A DNA stretch of 64,000 nt from Sphingobium sp. Leaf26 (lineage in GTDB: Bacteria > Pseudomonadota > Alphaproteobacteria > Sphingomonadales > Sphingomonadaceae). The notes beneath the pieces are model-generated. The model did not search any database and was not told where the DNA came from. It saw nothing but the letters and a program-made list of their open reading frames with translations. This document shows, piece after piece, positions 27,160 to 36,323 of the stretch (positions within the stretch are counted from its first letter, which is position 1; each line of letters starts with the position of its first letter). The DNA lies in NCBI RefSeq assembly GCF_001421665.1, contig NZ_LMKV01000023.1, positions 3,879 through 67,878 on the forward strand, written 5' to 3'. Both the position numbers and the translations under genes were made by a program.

Positions 27160-27770
27160 AACTATTGTCGGGCGCGATCCTTTGCCTGACATTGTCTTTT
27201 GCGGGGGCTGGTACAGGCGGCGTAAAGGAACAGTCTCGCGACCATGATGCACTGCGTGATGCCGCCGCCTTTTCGTCCATCCGCGATCCCCAGGCACGGG
27301 CCGTGGCATTATTCACTGAAGCCGGCAAGGTCATCCAAAGCCCGCGGTGCCTTAACTGCCATCCCGCCGGAAACCGACCGACCCAGACAGACGCGATGGT
27401 CCCGCACATGCCGTTCGTCACGCGGGGCGCAGATGGAATGGGCACATCGGCGATGCGTTGCACCAATTGCCATCGCACGGAAAATTTTGCGCCCTCCGCC
27501 CTGCCGGGCGATCCGCTCTGGCATCTCGCGCCAATCGAAATGGCCTGGCAGGGCCGCTCGCTCGGCGCAATCTGTCGCCAGATCAAGGATCCTGGCCGTA
27601 ACGGCGGCAAGTCGCTGGCGCAGATCGTACACCATATGGCGAAGGATCACCTTGTCGGCTGGGCCTGGCGTCCGGGTGGCAAGCGCACGGCCGCGCCCGG
27701 CACGCAGGCCCGCTTTGGCCGCCTGATCGCACAGTGGGTAGCCAGCGGCGCGGCCTGTCCCACCGATTGA
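27156..27770 (+). CDS. Dihaem cytochrome c, electron acceptor for the Mo-hydroxylase
   Basis: 204 residues with an N-terminal export signal (MKLLSGAILCLTLSFAGAG) and two c-type haem motifs, CLNCH (65-69) and CTNCH (102-106). Met residues near each site could be distal ligands. Translational coupling (4-nt overlap) to the 2Fe-2S subunit indicates that it takes electrons from the IorAB-like enzyme in the periplasm and hands them to the respiratory chain, as cytochromes do in nicotinate-dehydrogenase-type systems. The spacing of the two motifs is unusual for the three-haem NicB-type cytochromes, so the partner may be a dedicated, smaller cytochrome. Confidence 0.8.
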   Translation: MKLLSGAILCLTLSFAGAGTGGVKEQSRDHDALRDAAAFSSIRDPQARAVALFTEAGKVIQSPRCLNCHPAGNRPTQTDAMVPHMPFVTRGADGMGTSAMRCTNCHRTENFAPSALPGDPLWHLAPIEMAWQGRSLGAICRQIKDPGRNGGKSLAQIVHHMAKDHLVGWAWRPGGKRTAAPGTQARFGRLIAQWVASGAACPTD

Positions 27771-28182
27771 TCGAGTCGCACGACGCCGCCTTCCACTCTC
27801 TGTTCGATCGACCCACGGATCATGAAAGCTGGCGGAATCCAGGTCATGCCGGGCGGCGACGACAAAGCGCCACTTTATCTTTAGCCCGACAAAAATTCGC
27901 CGCGCGAACATTTCTGCCTGTTCCATCGACCAGTGCCTGCAATCTCAGCAGCCTGCAATTGTGACAGTTCAACGAAGAGCCAGTCGGCACGACAGTCGCC
28001 AGCCGATCAGTCGGGTCGCGAACATGCCGAAGGCGAGTTGGAAAAGTTCTGGGAATATAGTTTTGACATCAACTGATAAAATAATCGGAACGTCATAAGT
28101 AAAAGCAGGCAGGTTACAGGAACAGTATTTTTAGAATTTTGGTCGCCACACGAAAACGTGTCGCGCCAATTGGGGGTAAGCG
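27771..28182. promoter_or_regulatory. 412-bp intergenic region before TonB receptor 2, with site F
   Basis: No gene is seen. AATTC-GCCGCGC-GAACA at 27894-27910 matches the island palindrome at 8 of 10 arm positions. An imperfect inverted repeat, GCCACACG / AAAA / CGTGTCGC (28145-28164), lies just before the receptor's ribosome site. TTGACA at 28063-28068 could be a -35 element, but no convincing -10 box follows at the right distance. Confidence 0.4.
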
Positions 28183-30564
28183 ATGAAGATCAATATCGGC
28201 AAGACATTGTTCCTGACATCAGCGGCGATCGCACCGTTGCTGACTGGGTTTACCACAGCCGCGCAGGCCGCACCGGCGGACCAGAGCAGCGCACCGACTG
28301 CAAATGCGGAATCGGGCGTTGGCGAAATCATCGTCACGGCCCGCAAGCGCCAGGAAAGCGCGCTGGACGTGCCGGTCGCGCTCAGCGCCTATTCGGCTGA
28401 AACGCTCGCTGCTCGCAACGTGCAGACCGTTGAGGAACTGACCGCGATCACGCCGGGCATGAACCTCAACAACTCGATCACCGGATCGGCGCGATCCGAC
28501 CGCAGCCAGACCGCACTCATCATTCGCGGCATGGCGCCCAGCCGCGGCAACCGCACCAGCTCGACCTTCATCAATGGCGTCGCCGTATCCGACGGCACCG
28601 TCACCGGCATTTTCGATATCGCCAGTGCCGAAATCCTCAAAGGTCCACAAAGCGCCTATTTCGGTCGCCAGACCTTTGCTGGCGCAATCAATTTCGTGAC
28701 GGCCGAGCCGACCGACGAGTGGAAGGGTTCGTTCAGCGCCCTGGGCGGATCGCGCAGCTATGTCGACCTGCGCGGCGCGGTGGGCGGGCCTATCATCCCC
28801 GGCATCCTGTCCTTCCGGGCGAGCGGCCGTTATTTCAGCCGTGACGGATCGTGGAAAAATGCAGCGGAGCCCGGCAACACGCTGGGCGACCAGAGCACGC
28901 GCAGCGGCACGCTGGCGCTCAAATTCACGCCGACCGACAATCTGACCGTCAAACTGCTGGGCATGGTCGCCAACGACGATGACGGCGCGGGCGCGACCGG
29001 CGTGATCCTGCCATCGCAATCCAACTGCGACATCAACGGCAATCCTTATTTCTGCGGCACGTTGCCGGGCCTGACCGCTGGCCAGCCGAGCGCGCGGACG
29101 GAGGTGACGCCGGGCGTTGCGGCGATGTTCGACCAATATTCGCCGATGTTTTCGAAGGACGAGAATATCGACCATTTCGGCATGAAGCGCGATAGCAATC
29201 ACTTTAGCGCCACCGTCGATTACGAGACGGCCGGCGGCGTGACTTTGTCCAGCCTCACCGGCGTCAACCGCACCAGCTGGACCGTGCTCTATAATCTGAA
29301 CGGTCGTGCCTCGCCCTTCCCTAACGTCTATACAAGCGGCCCGCTGGCGCAGGAATATACCGACTGGCCGCTGATGATCCAGCATGAGCAGAAGGATTTC
29401 AGCCAGGAATTCCGCGTTTCCTCGCCGCAGGACGGATCGTTCCGCTGGATGTTCGGCGGCAGCTATCTATGGGCCAAGGGCTATGAAAGCTACGCCCAGC
29501 TCTATTTCTTCGACCCGAACTCTGTGTCTTCTGCCTTCTCCTCGATCAACGAGAATAAGACCTGGGGCGGCTTCGTCGGCTTGTCCTACGACTTGTCCGA
29601 CCAGTTCACGATCAACTTCGATGGGCGTTACCAGTCGGACAACATCATCAGCCGCACACAAAGCGGTGCGGTGGGATATGAGAAGACCTATAAGAACTTC
29701 CTGCCCCGCATCACCGCGCAATATAAGCCGACGCGCGACATGATGATCTACGCCACCTATTCTCGCGGCGTGAATCCGGGTCTGGGCATCGACCCGCTGC
29801 TGTCGGTGCCCGCCGAATTCGTGCCGGACCTTGAAGCACAGGGCGTCACCCATGGCGTGAAGCCCGAAATCCTCGACAATTTCGAGGTCGGCGTGAAGGG
29901 CAGCCTGTTCAACAACCGTCTGACCCTGTCAGCCGATGTCTATTATGACATCTGGAAGGACAAGATTATCGAACAGACGTTGCTGTTGCAGCGTCCCAAC
30001 GATACGCCGCTATTCGTTTCCGTCTTCACCAACCTGGGCAAGGTGACGCTAAAGGGTCTGGAAGTCGATATGACCGCCCGTCCGATCGATGACCTGACCC
30101 TGACGCTTGCCGGTGCAATCAACGATAGCGAGATAGACCGGGGTTTCTGCGGCACCTGTCAAACGCTGTCGGGTAATGCGGATGTGAAGGGCAATCGCCT
30201 GCCCTTCACTTCGAAATATTCGATCGATGCCAGTGGCGAATATTCGCACGATATCGCCGCGCTTGATGGCTTCCGCGGCTATGCCCGCAGCGAGTTCACC
30301 TGGAAATCGGGCGTCTATGAGAGCGAAGGCAATTACGCCAAGTCGAAGGCCGCGACGAACGTCAATTTCCGCCTCGGCCTGCGGTCGGAGACGATCAATA
30401 TCGAGGGTTTCGTGACCAACGCCTTCAATAACAAGACCTATACCAGCGTTCAGCCCAATTGGGATCTGAGCAACCCGGCCGAGAATTTCGGCGCTTACAA
30501 GACCATGTATGTAGGCCTGCCCCAATTGCGCACCTGGGGTTTGCGGGTAGGCTATAATTTCTGA
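28183..30564 (+). CDS. TonB-dependent outer-membrane receptor 2
   Basis: 793 residues. A signal peptide ends at TTAAQA, the TonB box is EIIVTARKR, and the plug has VEELTAITPGMNLNN and AEILKGPQSAYFGRQTFAGAINF. The barrel ends LRTWGLRVGYNF with a terminal Phe. The TonB-box region (VGEIIVTARKRQESALDVPVA) is the sphingomonad catabolic-receptor type. It lies between the two parts of the Mo-hydroxylase system, so it probably imports the same N-heterocyclic substrate. Two strong hairpins follow its stop codon. Confidence 0.9.
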   Translation: MKINIGKTLFLTSAAIAPLLTGFTTAAQAAPADQSSAPTANAESGVGEIIVTARKRQESALDVPVALSAYSAETLAARNVQTVEELTAITPGMNLNNSITGSARSDRSQTALIIRGMAPSRGNRTSSTFINGVAVSDGTVTGIFDIASAEILKGPQSAYFGRQTFAGAINFVTAEPTDEWKGSFSALGGSRSYVDLRGAVGGPIIPGILSFRASGRYFSRDGSWKNAAEPGNTLGDQSTRSGTLALKFTPTDNLTVKLLGMVANDDDGAGATGVILPSQSNCDINGNPYFCGTLPGLTAGQPSARTEVTPGVAAMFDQYSPMFSKDENIDHFGMKRDSNHFSATVDYETAGGVTLSSLTGVNRTSWTVLYNLNGRASPFPNVYTSGPLAQEYTDWPLMIQHEQKDFSQEFRVSSPQDGSFRWMFGGSYLWAKGYESYAQLYFFDPNSVSSAFSSINENKTWGGFVGLSYDLSDQFTINFDGRYQSDNIISRTQSGAVGYEKTYKNFLPRITAQYKPTRDMMIYATYSRGVNPGLGIDPLLSVPAEFVPDLEAQGVTHGVKPEILDNFEVGVKGSLFNNRLTLSADVYYDIWKDKIIEQTLLLQRPNDTPLFVSVFTNLGKVTLKGLEVDMTARPIDDLTLTLAGAINDSEIDRGFCGTCQTLSGNADVKGNRLPFTSKYSIDASGEYSHDIAALDGFRGYARSEFTWKSGVYESEGNYAKSKAATNVNFRLGLRSETINIEGFVTNAFNNKTYTSVQPNWDLSNPAENFGAYKTMYVGLPQLRTWGLRVGYNF

Positions 30565-30571
30565 ACGGGGG

Positions 30572-30609
30572 TGATACAGTCCGCGCATAGCGTTGCGCGG
30601 ACTGTATCA
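30572..30609. terminator. Long perfect hairpin after TonB receptor 2
   Basis: TGATACAGTCCGCGC (30572-30586) pairs perfectly with 30595-30609 around an 8-nt loop. No T-run follows directly; the next hairpin 8 nt away supplies one. Confidence 0.7.
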
Positions 30610-30617
30610 TAAATAAG

Positions 30618-30654
30618 AAAAAGGCCGCGCCGGTCCGTCCGGTGCGGCCTTTTT
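30618..30654. terminator. Bidirectional terminator between TonB receptor 2 and the Mo-hydroxylase large subunit
   Basis: AAAAAGGCCGC-G-CCGG pairs with CCGG-T-GCGGCCTTTTT around a 5-nt loop. A-rich and T-rich flanks make it usable from both strands, which suits the convergent genes on either side. Confidence 0.85.
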
Positions 30655-30670
30655 CCGTACTGCTGGGAAA

Positions 30671-32806
30671 TCAGGCAGGTCGGTACGGAAAGCGCGTGGC
30701 GAGCGGTGCACCCATCCGTTCCAGCGCGTTGATGACGGCAGCCCCGGCCAGCACCGATCCGGGTTCGCCTATGCCGGTGGGCGGCGCATCGCTGTCGATG
30801 ATCGCAATCTCGATCAGGCGCGGCATACCGTCCATCCGCAGCACCGGATAAGCGTCGAAATTGGTTTCGACCGCCGCGCCTTGCCTTACCGTCAATTGAC
30901 TGTGGAAGGCGTTGGACAGGGCAAAGCCAATCCCCCCCTCGACCTGCGCGCGCACGATGTCGGGGTTGACGGCGAAACCGACATCGACCGCGCACACGAT
31001 CCGTTCGATCCTGAAATCGGCAGGCGTGCCCGAAATTTCCGCGATCTGCGCGACATAGCTGGAATCCGCCTTGTGGACCGCGACGCCTCTCATCCGTCCG
31101 GGCGCAGGCGGGTGATCCCAGCCGATCATCGCCGCCGCTCGTTCCAAAACCGCACGCTGGCGCGGATCGTCCTTCAGCAGGGACGAGCGGAAGGCCACCG
31201 GATCGGCATGGGCGGCGCGGGCCAGACGATCAATGAAAATCTCCTTCGCGGGCGCCATGTGATTGTTGCTGATACCGCGGAACGTCTCGACCGGTATGTC
31301 CAGCTTCGGCCGCCACCAGGCGACCTCGCCGGCCGGGAAACCGTAGAGTTCGAACCCGTTCCCCAACAGGACGCTGCTGCGATGGAGGTCCGGCAGGACG
31401 TCGATCAAATGAGCAAACACGCCCTCGCCTGCCGCATGGTGGGCGACCGCCAGTGGTCGCCCACCAGCATCGATCGCGCCGCGCAGACGATGCCGGACCT
31501 GCGGCCGGTATCGGAAGGCCGCCATATCTTCCTCGCGTGTGCGCATCAGCTTGATCGACCAGCGACCGGCGGTTGCGCGCAACAGATGGGCGATCTCCAC
31601 TACCCAATCCGAATCCGCCGCCGCGCGGCGGCCGAAGCTGCCGCCCGCAGCGATGGTTTCGAGAATGACGTCTTCGGTCGGTAATGCCAGTACCTTGGCG
31701 ACGGCCTGCTGGTTGGCGGTCTGCGACTGGAAGCCGCCGCGCAAGCGGCAGCGTTGCCCCTCCATCCGCCCCATCAGCGATAGCGGTTCCATCGGCGCAT
31801 GGGCGAGATAGGGAAAGTCGAACGTCGCCTCGACGACGTGCGCAGCGTTGGCGAAGGCAGCATCCGGATCGCCACGCCGATCGCGGAAATCAGGCGCGCG
31901 TGCCTCCATCATTGCAGAGAGTTCGCGCATGAAGCTGTCCGACCCGGTCTGGCTTGCCGCGCTCTCGTCCCAGACGGGATGTAACGCGGCCCGCGCTTTC
32001 ATCGCCTGCCAAGTGGTGTTGGCAACCACCACGACGCCCGTGGGAATTTCCGCGACTTCGCACACCCCCGCCATGGCGCGCGCCGCCGCCATGTCCGCGC
32101 TTTTGAGTCGCGCGCCCAGACGCGGCGGCCGGGCGACCAGCGCAACCTTCAGGTCCGGCCATCCCCCATCGATGCCATAGCGCTGTGCGCCGGTGGATTT
32201 GGCGATGCGATCCAGTTGGTCGAGCAGAGGCTTGCCCAGCAGGCGGTAGGCGGCACGTAGCTTGGGCGTGGCCGAGGGTACCGGCAGGCGACCGGCGGCG
32301 GCGGCGAACACGCCGAAACCGGCGCTGCGGATGCCGCACGTCAAAACGCCCCTATCGATGCTGATCGTATCGAACGGCACCTTCCATGCCGCAGCGGCTG
32401 CCTGGAGCAGCATGGCCCGCGCGACCGCTCCCGCCTCCCGCAACTGGTCCCAGCTATTGGCGATCGATGTCGATCCGCCTGTGGTCTGCGCCCCGAAGAA
32501 GAGATGGCCATAATCCGGCATCCGCGCAGGCGCGCCCTCGACGCGCACTGTCGCCCAGTCCGCATCCAGTTCTTCCGCTATGATTGAGGCCAGGCCGCTC
32601 CATATGCCCTGTCCCATGTCAAGATGCTTGGCGTAGACAGTGACGATCCCGTCGCCGTCGATCTTCAGGAACGGCCGCGTCAGGCCGCCGTCGTCCTGCG
32701 CCTGCGCTGCCCTTTGCGTAACGCCCAGCATCAGGCCGGCCGCTGCCAACGAGACAAAACCACGGCGGTCGATGCTCGCTTCTTCTCGGTTCGGCCTCCC
32801 CGTCAT
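30671..32806 (-). CDS. Molybdopterin-binding large subunit (isoquinoline 1-oxidoreductase beta / IorB-like)
   Basis: 711 residues from ATG 32806, which overlaps the hydrolase 4 stop by one base. The N-terminus has a twin-arginine signal (DRRGFVSLAAAGLML), as in periplasmic IorB-type enzymes. Moco-site motifs are visible: FFGAQTTGGSTSIANSWDQ, HAPMEPLSLMG, AGGSFGRRAAADSDW and the catalytic Glu in TGIGEPGSVLAGAA. It should hydroxylate an N-heteroaromatic carbon using water. Its 2Fe-2S partner is encoded 3.5 kb away on the opposite strand. It is the third gene of the flavin dehydrogenase/hydrolase 4 operon. Confidence 0.85.
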   Translation of the reverse strand: MTGRPNREEASIDRRGFVSLAAAGLMLGVTQRAAQAQDDGGLTRPFLKIDGDGIVTVYAKHLDMGQGIWSGLASIIAEELDADWATVRVEGAPARMPDYGHLFFGAQTTGGSTSIANSWDQLREAGAVARAMLLQAAAAAWKVPFDTISIDRGVLTCGIRSAGFGVFAAAAGRLPVPSATPKLRAAYRLLGKPLLDQLDRIAKSTGAQRYGIDGGWPDLKVALVARPPRLGARLKSADMAAARAMAGVCEVAEIPTGVVVVANTTWQAMKARAALHPVWDESAASQTGSDSFMRELSAMMEARAPDFRDRRGDPDAAFANAAHVVEATFDFPYLAHAPMEPLSLMGRMEGQRCRLRGGFQSQTANQQAVAKVLALPTEDVILETIAAGGSFGRRAAADSDWVVEIAHLLRATAGRWSIKLMRTREEDMAAFRYRPQVRHRLRGAIDAGGRPLAVAHHAAGEGVFAHLIDVLPDLHRSSVLLGNGFELYGFPAGEVAWWRPKLDIPVETFRGISNNHMAPAKEIFIDRLARAAHADPVAFRSSLLKDDPRQRAVLERAAAMIGWDHPPAPGRMRGVAVHKADSSYVAQIAEISGTPADFRIERIVCAVDVGFAVNPDIVRAQVEGGIGFALSNAFHSQLTVRQGAAVETNFDAYPVLRMDGMPRLIEIAIIDSDAPPTGIGEPGSVLAGAAVINALERMGAPLATRFPYRPA

Positions 32807-33609
32807 CAGCGCAAAAAGGCGACCACGGCCTCGACCCATTGGTGCGGTTGTTGATCGACGATATCGACGCCACCACCTTCCAGCGTAACGAACGCCATAT
32901 CGGGCCGCAGCGCGTGGGCGCGGCATGCATGCTCATATATCTGGTCGCCGCTGTTGGTCAGGATCAAGGTGGGGCACTCGATGCGGGGCAAGCTGTCTTC
33001 GTGCCGATAGAGGAAACCGGCATTATGCCCATACCAGAAGGGCGCCTGCGCGCCCAGCGCCTGCAACACGAACTGGCTCACGCGCTCGATCGGGAGGCTG
33101 CCGGCGACCAGCCGTTCGCGGATCGCCATGAAGTCGGTGAAATGCCGTCCTCCCGGTTGCGGTGTCAGCGCCTTTTCACGTGGCAGCTTTTCGGTGAAGA
33201 AAGTCGTGCGTTCCGTTTCGGTCAGCGGCATCGGGCCATTCAACACCAGCTTTTCGACCGAAACCGCACCGGACAGAGCCACTTCCGTACCGACCATCGA
33301 TCCGGTGTGATGGCCAAGGATGCGGGCGCGCGTAATCCCCAGCGCCTGCATGGCTGCGACCACGCCTGTCGCCAAATCCTCCACGCGCGGAGCGAAGGCC
33401 GGGCAATCCGAACCGCCAAAGCCAGGCATATCGATGGCGACGACGTCGAAGCCCTGGGTCGCCAGCAGCGGGTGGACCGCATCGAACTGTCTCCCATCCA
33501 TGCCCGCCTGATGCAGAAGGATCAGCGGCAGGCCTTTGCCCAGGCGGCGATAATGGATCTGGCCATAGGGGCCGTCGACATAACCGCGCCGGGGCTTGAC
33601 CTGGCTCAT
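32806..33609 (-). CDS. Alpha/beta-hydrolase-fold protein with GHHTG elbow (hydrolase 4)
   Basis: 267 residues from ATG 33609, overlapping the stop of the flavin dehydrogenase by 4 nt. It contains LILLHQAGMDGR (29-40), AIDMPGFGGSD and the elbow ILGHHTGSMVG (97-107), with His101 where Ser, Cys or Asp nucleophiles normally stand. The C-terminal region EGGGVDIVDQQPHQW has Val in place of the family GGH histidine, so both triad positions look lost. Tight coupling with the flavin dehydrogenase and the Mo-hydroxylase large subunit places it in the same pathway. Confidence 0.75.
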   Translation of the reverse strand: MSQVKPRRGYVDGPYGQIHYRRLGKGLPLILLHQAGMDGRQFDAVHPLLATQGFDVVAIDMPGFGGSDCPAFAPRVEDLATGVVAAMQALGITRARILGHHTGSMVGTEVALSGAVSVEKLVLNGPMPLTETERTTFFTEKLPREKALTPQPGGRHFTDFMAIRERLVAGSLPIERVSQFVLQALGAQAPFWYGHNAGFLYRHEDSLPRIECPTLILTNSGDQIYEHACRAHALRPDMAFVTLEGGGVDIVDQQPHQWVEAVVAFLR

Positions 33610-35012
33610 GCCAGCACTTCCCGGCCGAGCCGCAATCCCAAAGTCACGGCAGAGGAGACGATACCGCCGCTCAGGAAACCATGACCAAGGAAGCCGATGC
33701 CGATGGCCTCGCCTGCCGCATAAAGCCCTGCGATCGGCCGCCCTTCGCGGTCGACAACGCGCAGGTCGTGATCGACCCGAATGCCGGGGTAGCAACAGAT
33801 CGAAAAGCCATAGTGCCGCACAGCGTAAAATGGACCCTCCGCCACCGGGCTGGGCATGTGCTGACGGCGCAACATGTCGCTGCCGACGGCCTGCCCACGA
33901 TTATAGAGGTCGATGGTCGCGTTGAGCCTGTCCACCGGCAGGCCGCAACGCAGCGCCATATCAGCGATGCTGTCGGCACGGACATAATCGGTGTCCTGTC
34001 CCGCGAACAACTCTTCCAGTTGCTCCGGCTCCCATTTGAACAGTGCAGGAGATTCCCGACGGGCCTTTTCGTCATATATGACCCAGAAGGTCCAGCCCGG
34101 CTGGCGCATGATCGCGCGTTCGCGTTGATCTATGATCCCTTCGTCCTCTGGCATGAAACGATCGCCATCGCTGTTCACATAGATTTCCCATGGCGGGCGG
34201 ACGAGCGGATTGATCACCGAATGCATCCAGGCGGACGCTGGCGCATTCAGATTGCGCGTGCCCCCGAATGAGGGCAGCAGGGTATCTTCATACCAGGTCG
34301 CGCCGCCCGCCGCCGTCGCCATGTCCATCCCGTCCCCCACGACCGTATCGATATGATAGCGCAGCGGGTTGATGCCGTGGATTTTCTGCCAATGATCCGC
34401 GCTGCCGCTGAACCCGCCGGTCGTCAGGATCACGGCGCGGCCATGAAGCTCCACCGTGGCGTCGCCGCAGGTCGCTATCACGCCTTTCGCCACGCCATCC
34501 TCGACAATCAGATCGCGCACGCGGGTATTCAGGAAGATTTCGATCTTGCCGCTATCGACCAGCGGCGCCAAGGCGTTGCGATAAGCACCGATCAGGGAAA
34601 AGCCCTGTTCGGTGCTGCGATAGGTGCGCGGCGTGGTGTAGAGGTCATGTTCGGGGGCGAAGACCGGCTCGAACGGGGTGCAGGTCCAGCCATGGTCCAG
34701 AAGCCAGTCGATCATACCCGCCGCCCGGTCGATCCAGGCGCGCAGCAGCACATGGTCGCCGGTGCCATGATTGATCCGTAGCGCGTCGGCGAAATGCTTG
34801 TCAGTGCTGTCTTCGACCCCCGCCGCATTTTGCATCGGCGTGCCGGCTGCGCTGATCGACCCACCCGACAGGACCAGCGTACCGCCGATATCGCCGGCGG
34901 CCTCGACCAGTGCAACGTGCAAACCGCGTTCAGCGGCGGCCACCGCGGCCGGGACTCCCGCCGTTCCTGCTCCGACTACGATCACATCGAACGGCTGACT
35001 CACCTGCAACAC
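33606..35012 (-). CDS. FAD-binding dehydrogenase (fumarate reductase/3-ketosteroid dehydrogenase family)
   Basis: 468 residues. The N-terminal FAD motif VVGAGTAGVPAA and GDIGGTLVLSGGSISAAGT are typical of the fumarate reductase flavoprotein family. A second FAD contact is AVILTTGGFSG, and the C-terminus has GLYAAGEAIGIGFLGHGFLSGG. Members introduce or reduce C=C bonds next to carbonyls in steroids, dicarboxylates or cyclic ketones. The start is probably GTG 35012 (or GTG 35003). It leads the three-gene operon with hydrolase 4 and the Mo-hydroxylase subunit and is divergent from the alcohol dehydrogenase, with perfect operator site G between them. Confidence 0.8.
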   Translation of the reverse strand: MLQVSQPFDVIVVGAGTAGVPAAVAAAERGLHVALVEAAGDIGGTLVLSGGSISAAGTPMQNAAGVEDSTDKHFADALRINHGTGDHVLLRAWIDRAAGMIDWLLDHGWTCTPFEPVFAPEHDLYTTPRTYRSTEQGFSLIGAYRNALAPLVDSGKIEIFLNTRVRDLIVEDGVAKGVIATCGDATVELHGRAVILTTGGFSGSADHWQKIHGINPLRYHIDTVVGDGMDMATAAGGATWYEDTLLPSFGGTRNLNAPASAWMHSVINPLVRPPWEIYVNSDGDRFMPEDEGIIDQRERAIMRQPGWTFWVIYDEKARRESPALFKWEPEQLEELFAGQDTDYVRADSIADMALRCGLPVDRLNATIDLYNRGQAVGSDMLRRQHMPSPVAEGPFYAVRHYGFSICCYPGIRVDHDLRVVDREGRPIAGLYAAGEAIGIGFLGHGFLSGGIVSSAVTLGLRLGREVLA

Positions 35013-35098
35013 CCCGCTTGTATGTCGCTCACCTCAACCCATGAGCTGTTGCCTATCCTGACTGCGGCACCTTATGGTCGCGAGGGGCGAGACATCAA

Positions 35099-35115
35099 TG
35101 TTCGCCTTATGAACA
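35099..35115. promoter_or_regulatory. Candidate IclR operator, site G (perfect)
   Basis: TGTTC-GCCTTAT-GAACA is a perfect match to the palindrome. It lies between the divergent flavin dehydrogenase and alcohol dehydrogenase genes, 87 nt and 81 nt from their starts. Confidence 0.7.
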
Positions 35116-35195
35116 AATTGCCGCCTGGCGGCCATGGCGTGCATGCCTTCATGCGACAGCCACGTCGCACGACAACCGCCGCAGGGGATATCGCC

Positions 35196-36317
35196 ATGAA
35201 GATCATCGCAGCCGTACTCGACCGGAGCGGCGGCCATGCCACGCCCTATGCCACATCCCGGCCACTGGACCTGCGGCAGGTCAGCCTCGATCCACCGGGC
35301 AACGGCGAACTGCTGATCCGCATCGATGCGGCCGGCCTGTGTCATTCGGACCTGTCCGTGGTCAATGGCGACCGGCAAAGACCCATGCCGATGGTGATCG
35401 GACATGAGGCGACGGGCATCATTGATGCCGTGGGTGCGGGGTGCGAGGGCTTTGCGATCGGTGACCGGGTCGTGCTGGCATTTCTGCCGAGTTGCGGCCA
35501 TTGTCCCCGCTGCCTCGCCGGGGAGACATGGCTTTGCGGACCCGGCACCGCCGCGAACGGACAGGGGACATTATTGGCGGGCGACTGCCGCCTGCATGAT
35601 AATGTCGGGCCAGTCCACCATCATCTCGGCATTTCCGCCTTCGCCAGCCACGCGGTCGTCGATGCCCGATCGGCGGTCAAGATCGACGGCGACATCCCGG
35701 CGGAGATCGCCGCGCTATTCGGCTGCGCGGTGCTGACCGGTGTCGGTGCGGTGGTCAATGCCGGCGCGCTGCGTCCGGGCGAAAGCGTCATCATCCACGG
35801 CCTGGGCGGCGTTGGCCTGTCCGCATTGCTGGGCGCGCGTGCAACCGGCGCGGCGACCATCCTGGCCATCGATCCGTCCGCCGAAAAACGCGCGATCGCA
35901 CAGGAACTGGGCGCCCATGCCTGCGCGCCGGACGAGGCGGAAGCGATGCGCGCGACATTATTTGCAGAAGGCGGCGCGGACCTGGTCGTGGAGACCGTCG
36001 GCCATGCAGCGGTGCTGCGCGCGGCGATCGCTTCGGGAAGGCGTGGTAGCCGGATCGTCAGCGTGGGCCTGCCCCGCCCGGACCAGATGCTCGACCTGCC
36101 CGCGCTGACGCTCGTGGCGGAGGCCAAGACGCTGATCGGCTGCTATCTCGGCTCCTGCGTGCCGGCGCGCGACATTCCCCGTTTCATCGCGATGTGGAAG
36201 GCAGGCGTGCTGCCGGTCGAACGGCTGCTGACATCGGTCGGACCGCTCGACACGATCAACATGGCTCTGGACGACATGCAGTCCGGCCGCGCGATCCGTC
36301 AGATCATGATACCCTGA
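35196..36317 (+). CDS. Zinc-dependent alcohol dehydrogenase (MDR superfamily)
   Basis: 373 residues from ATG 35196. Catalytic-zinc ligands are Cys in LCHSDLSVV and the His-Glu pair in VIGHEATG. The structural-zinc cysteines lie in PSCGHCPRCLAGETWLC, and the NAD motif is GLGGVGLS. It resembles class III/aryl-alcohol type enzymes and would oxidise a primary alcohol to an aldehyde, matching the aldehyde dehydrogenase at 19761. It starts just after operator site G and ends 6 bp from the convergent IclR 2 gene. An upstream in-frame start would run through the operator and is rejected. Confidence 0.85.
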   Translation: MKIIAAVLDRSGGHATPYATSRPLDLRQVSLDPPGNGELLIRIDAAGLCHSDLSVVNGDRQRPMPMVIGHEATGIIDAVGAGCEGFAIGDRVVLAFLPSCGHCPRCLAGETWLCGPGTAANGQGTLLAGDCRLHDNVGPVHHHLGISAFASHAVVDARSAVKIDGDIPAEIAALFGCAVLTGVGAVVNAGALRPGESVIIHGLGGVGLSALLGARATGAATILAIDPSAEKRAIAQELGAHACAPDEAEAMRATLFAEGGADLVVETVGHAAVLRAAIASGRRGSRIVSVGLPRPDQMLDLPALTLVAEAKTLIGCYLGSCVPARDIPRFIAMWKAGVLPVERLLTSVGPLDTINMALDDMQSGRAIRQIMIP

Positions 36318-36323
36318 CGACCT

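Noticed and set aside
28063..28090. Sigma-70 promoter with TTGACA
   Set aside because: No acceptable -10 element at 16-18 bp spacing; kept only as a remark.
30572..30654. Riboswitch or small RNA
   Set aside because: Two simple hairpins between convergent genes, the second with A/T flanks on both sides, are better explained as terminators.
34794..35195. N-terminal extension of the alcohol dehydrogenase
   Set aside because: It would run through the operator and the divergent promoter and has no dehydrogenase homology; the family start motif fits ATG 35196.
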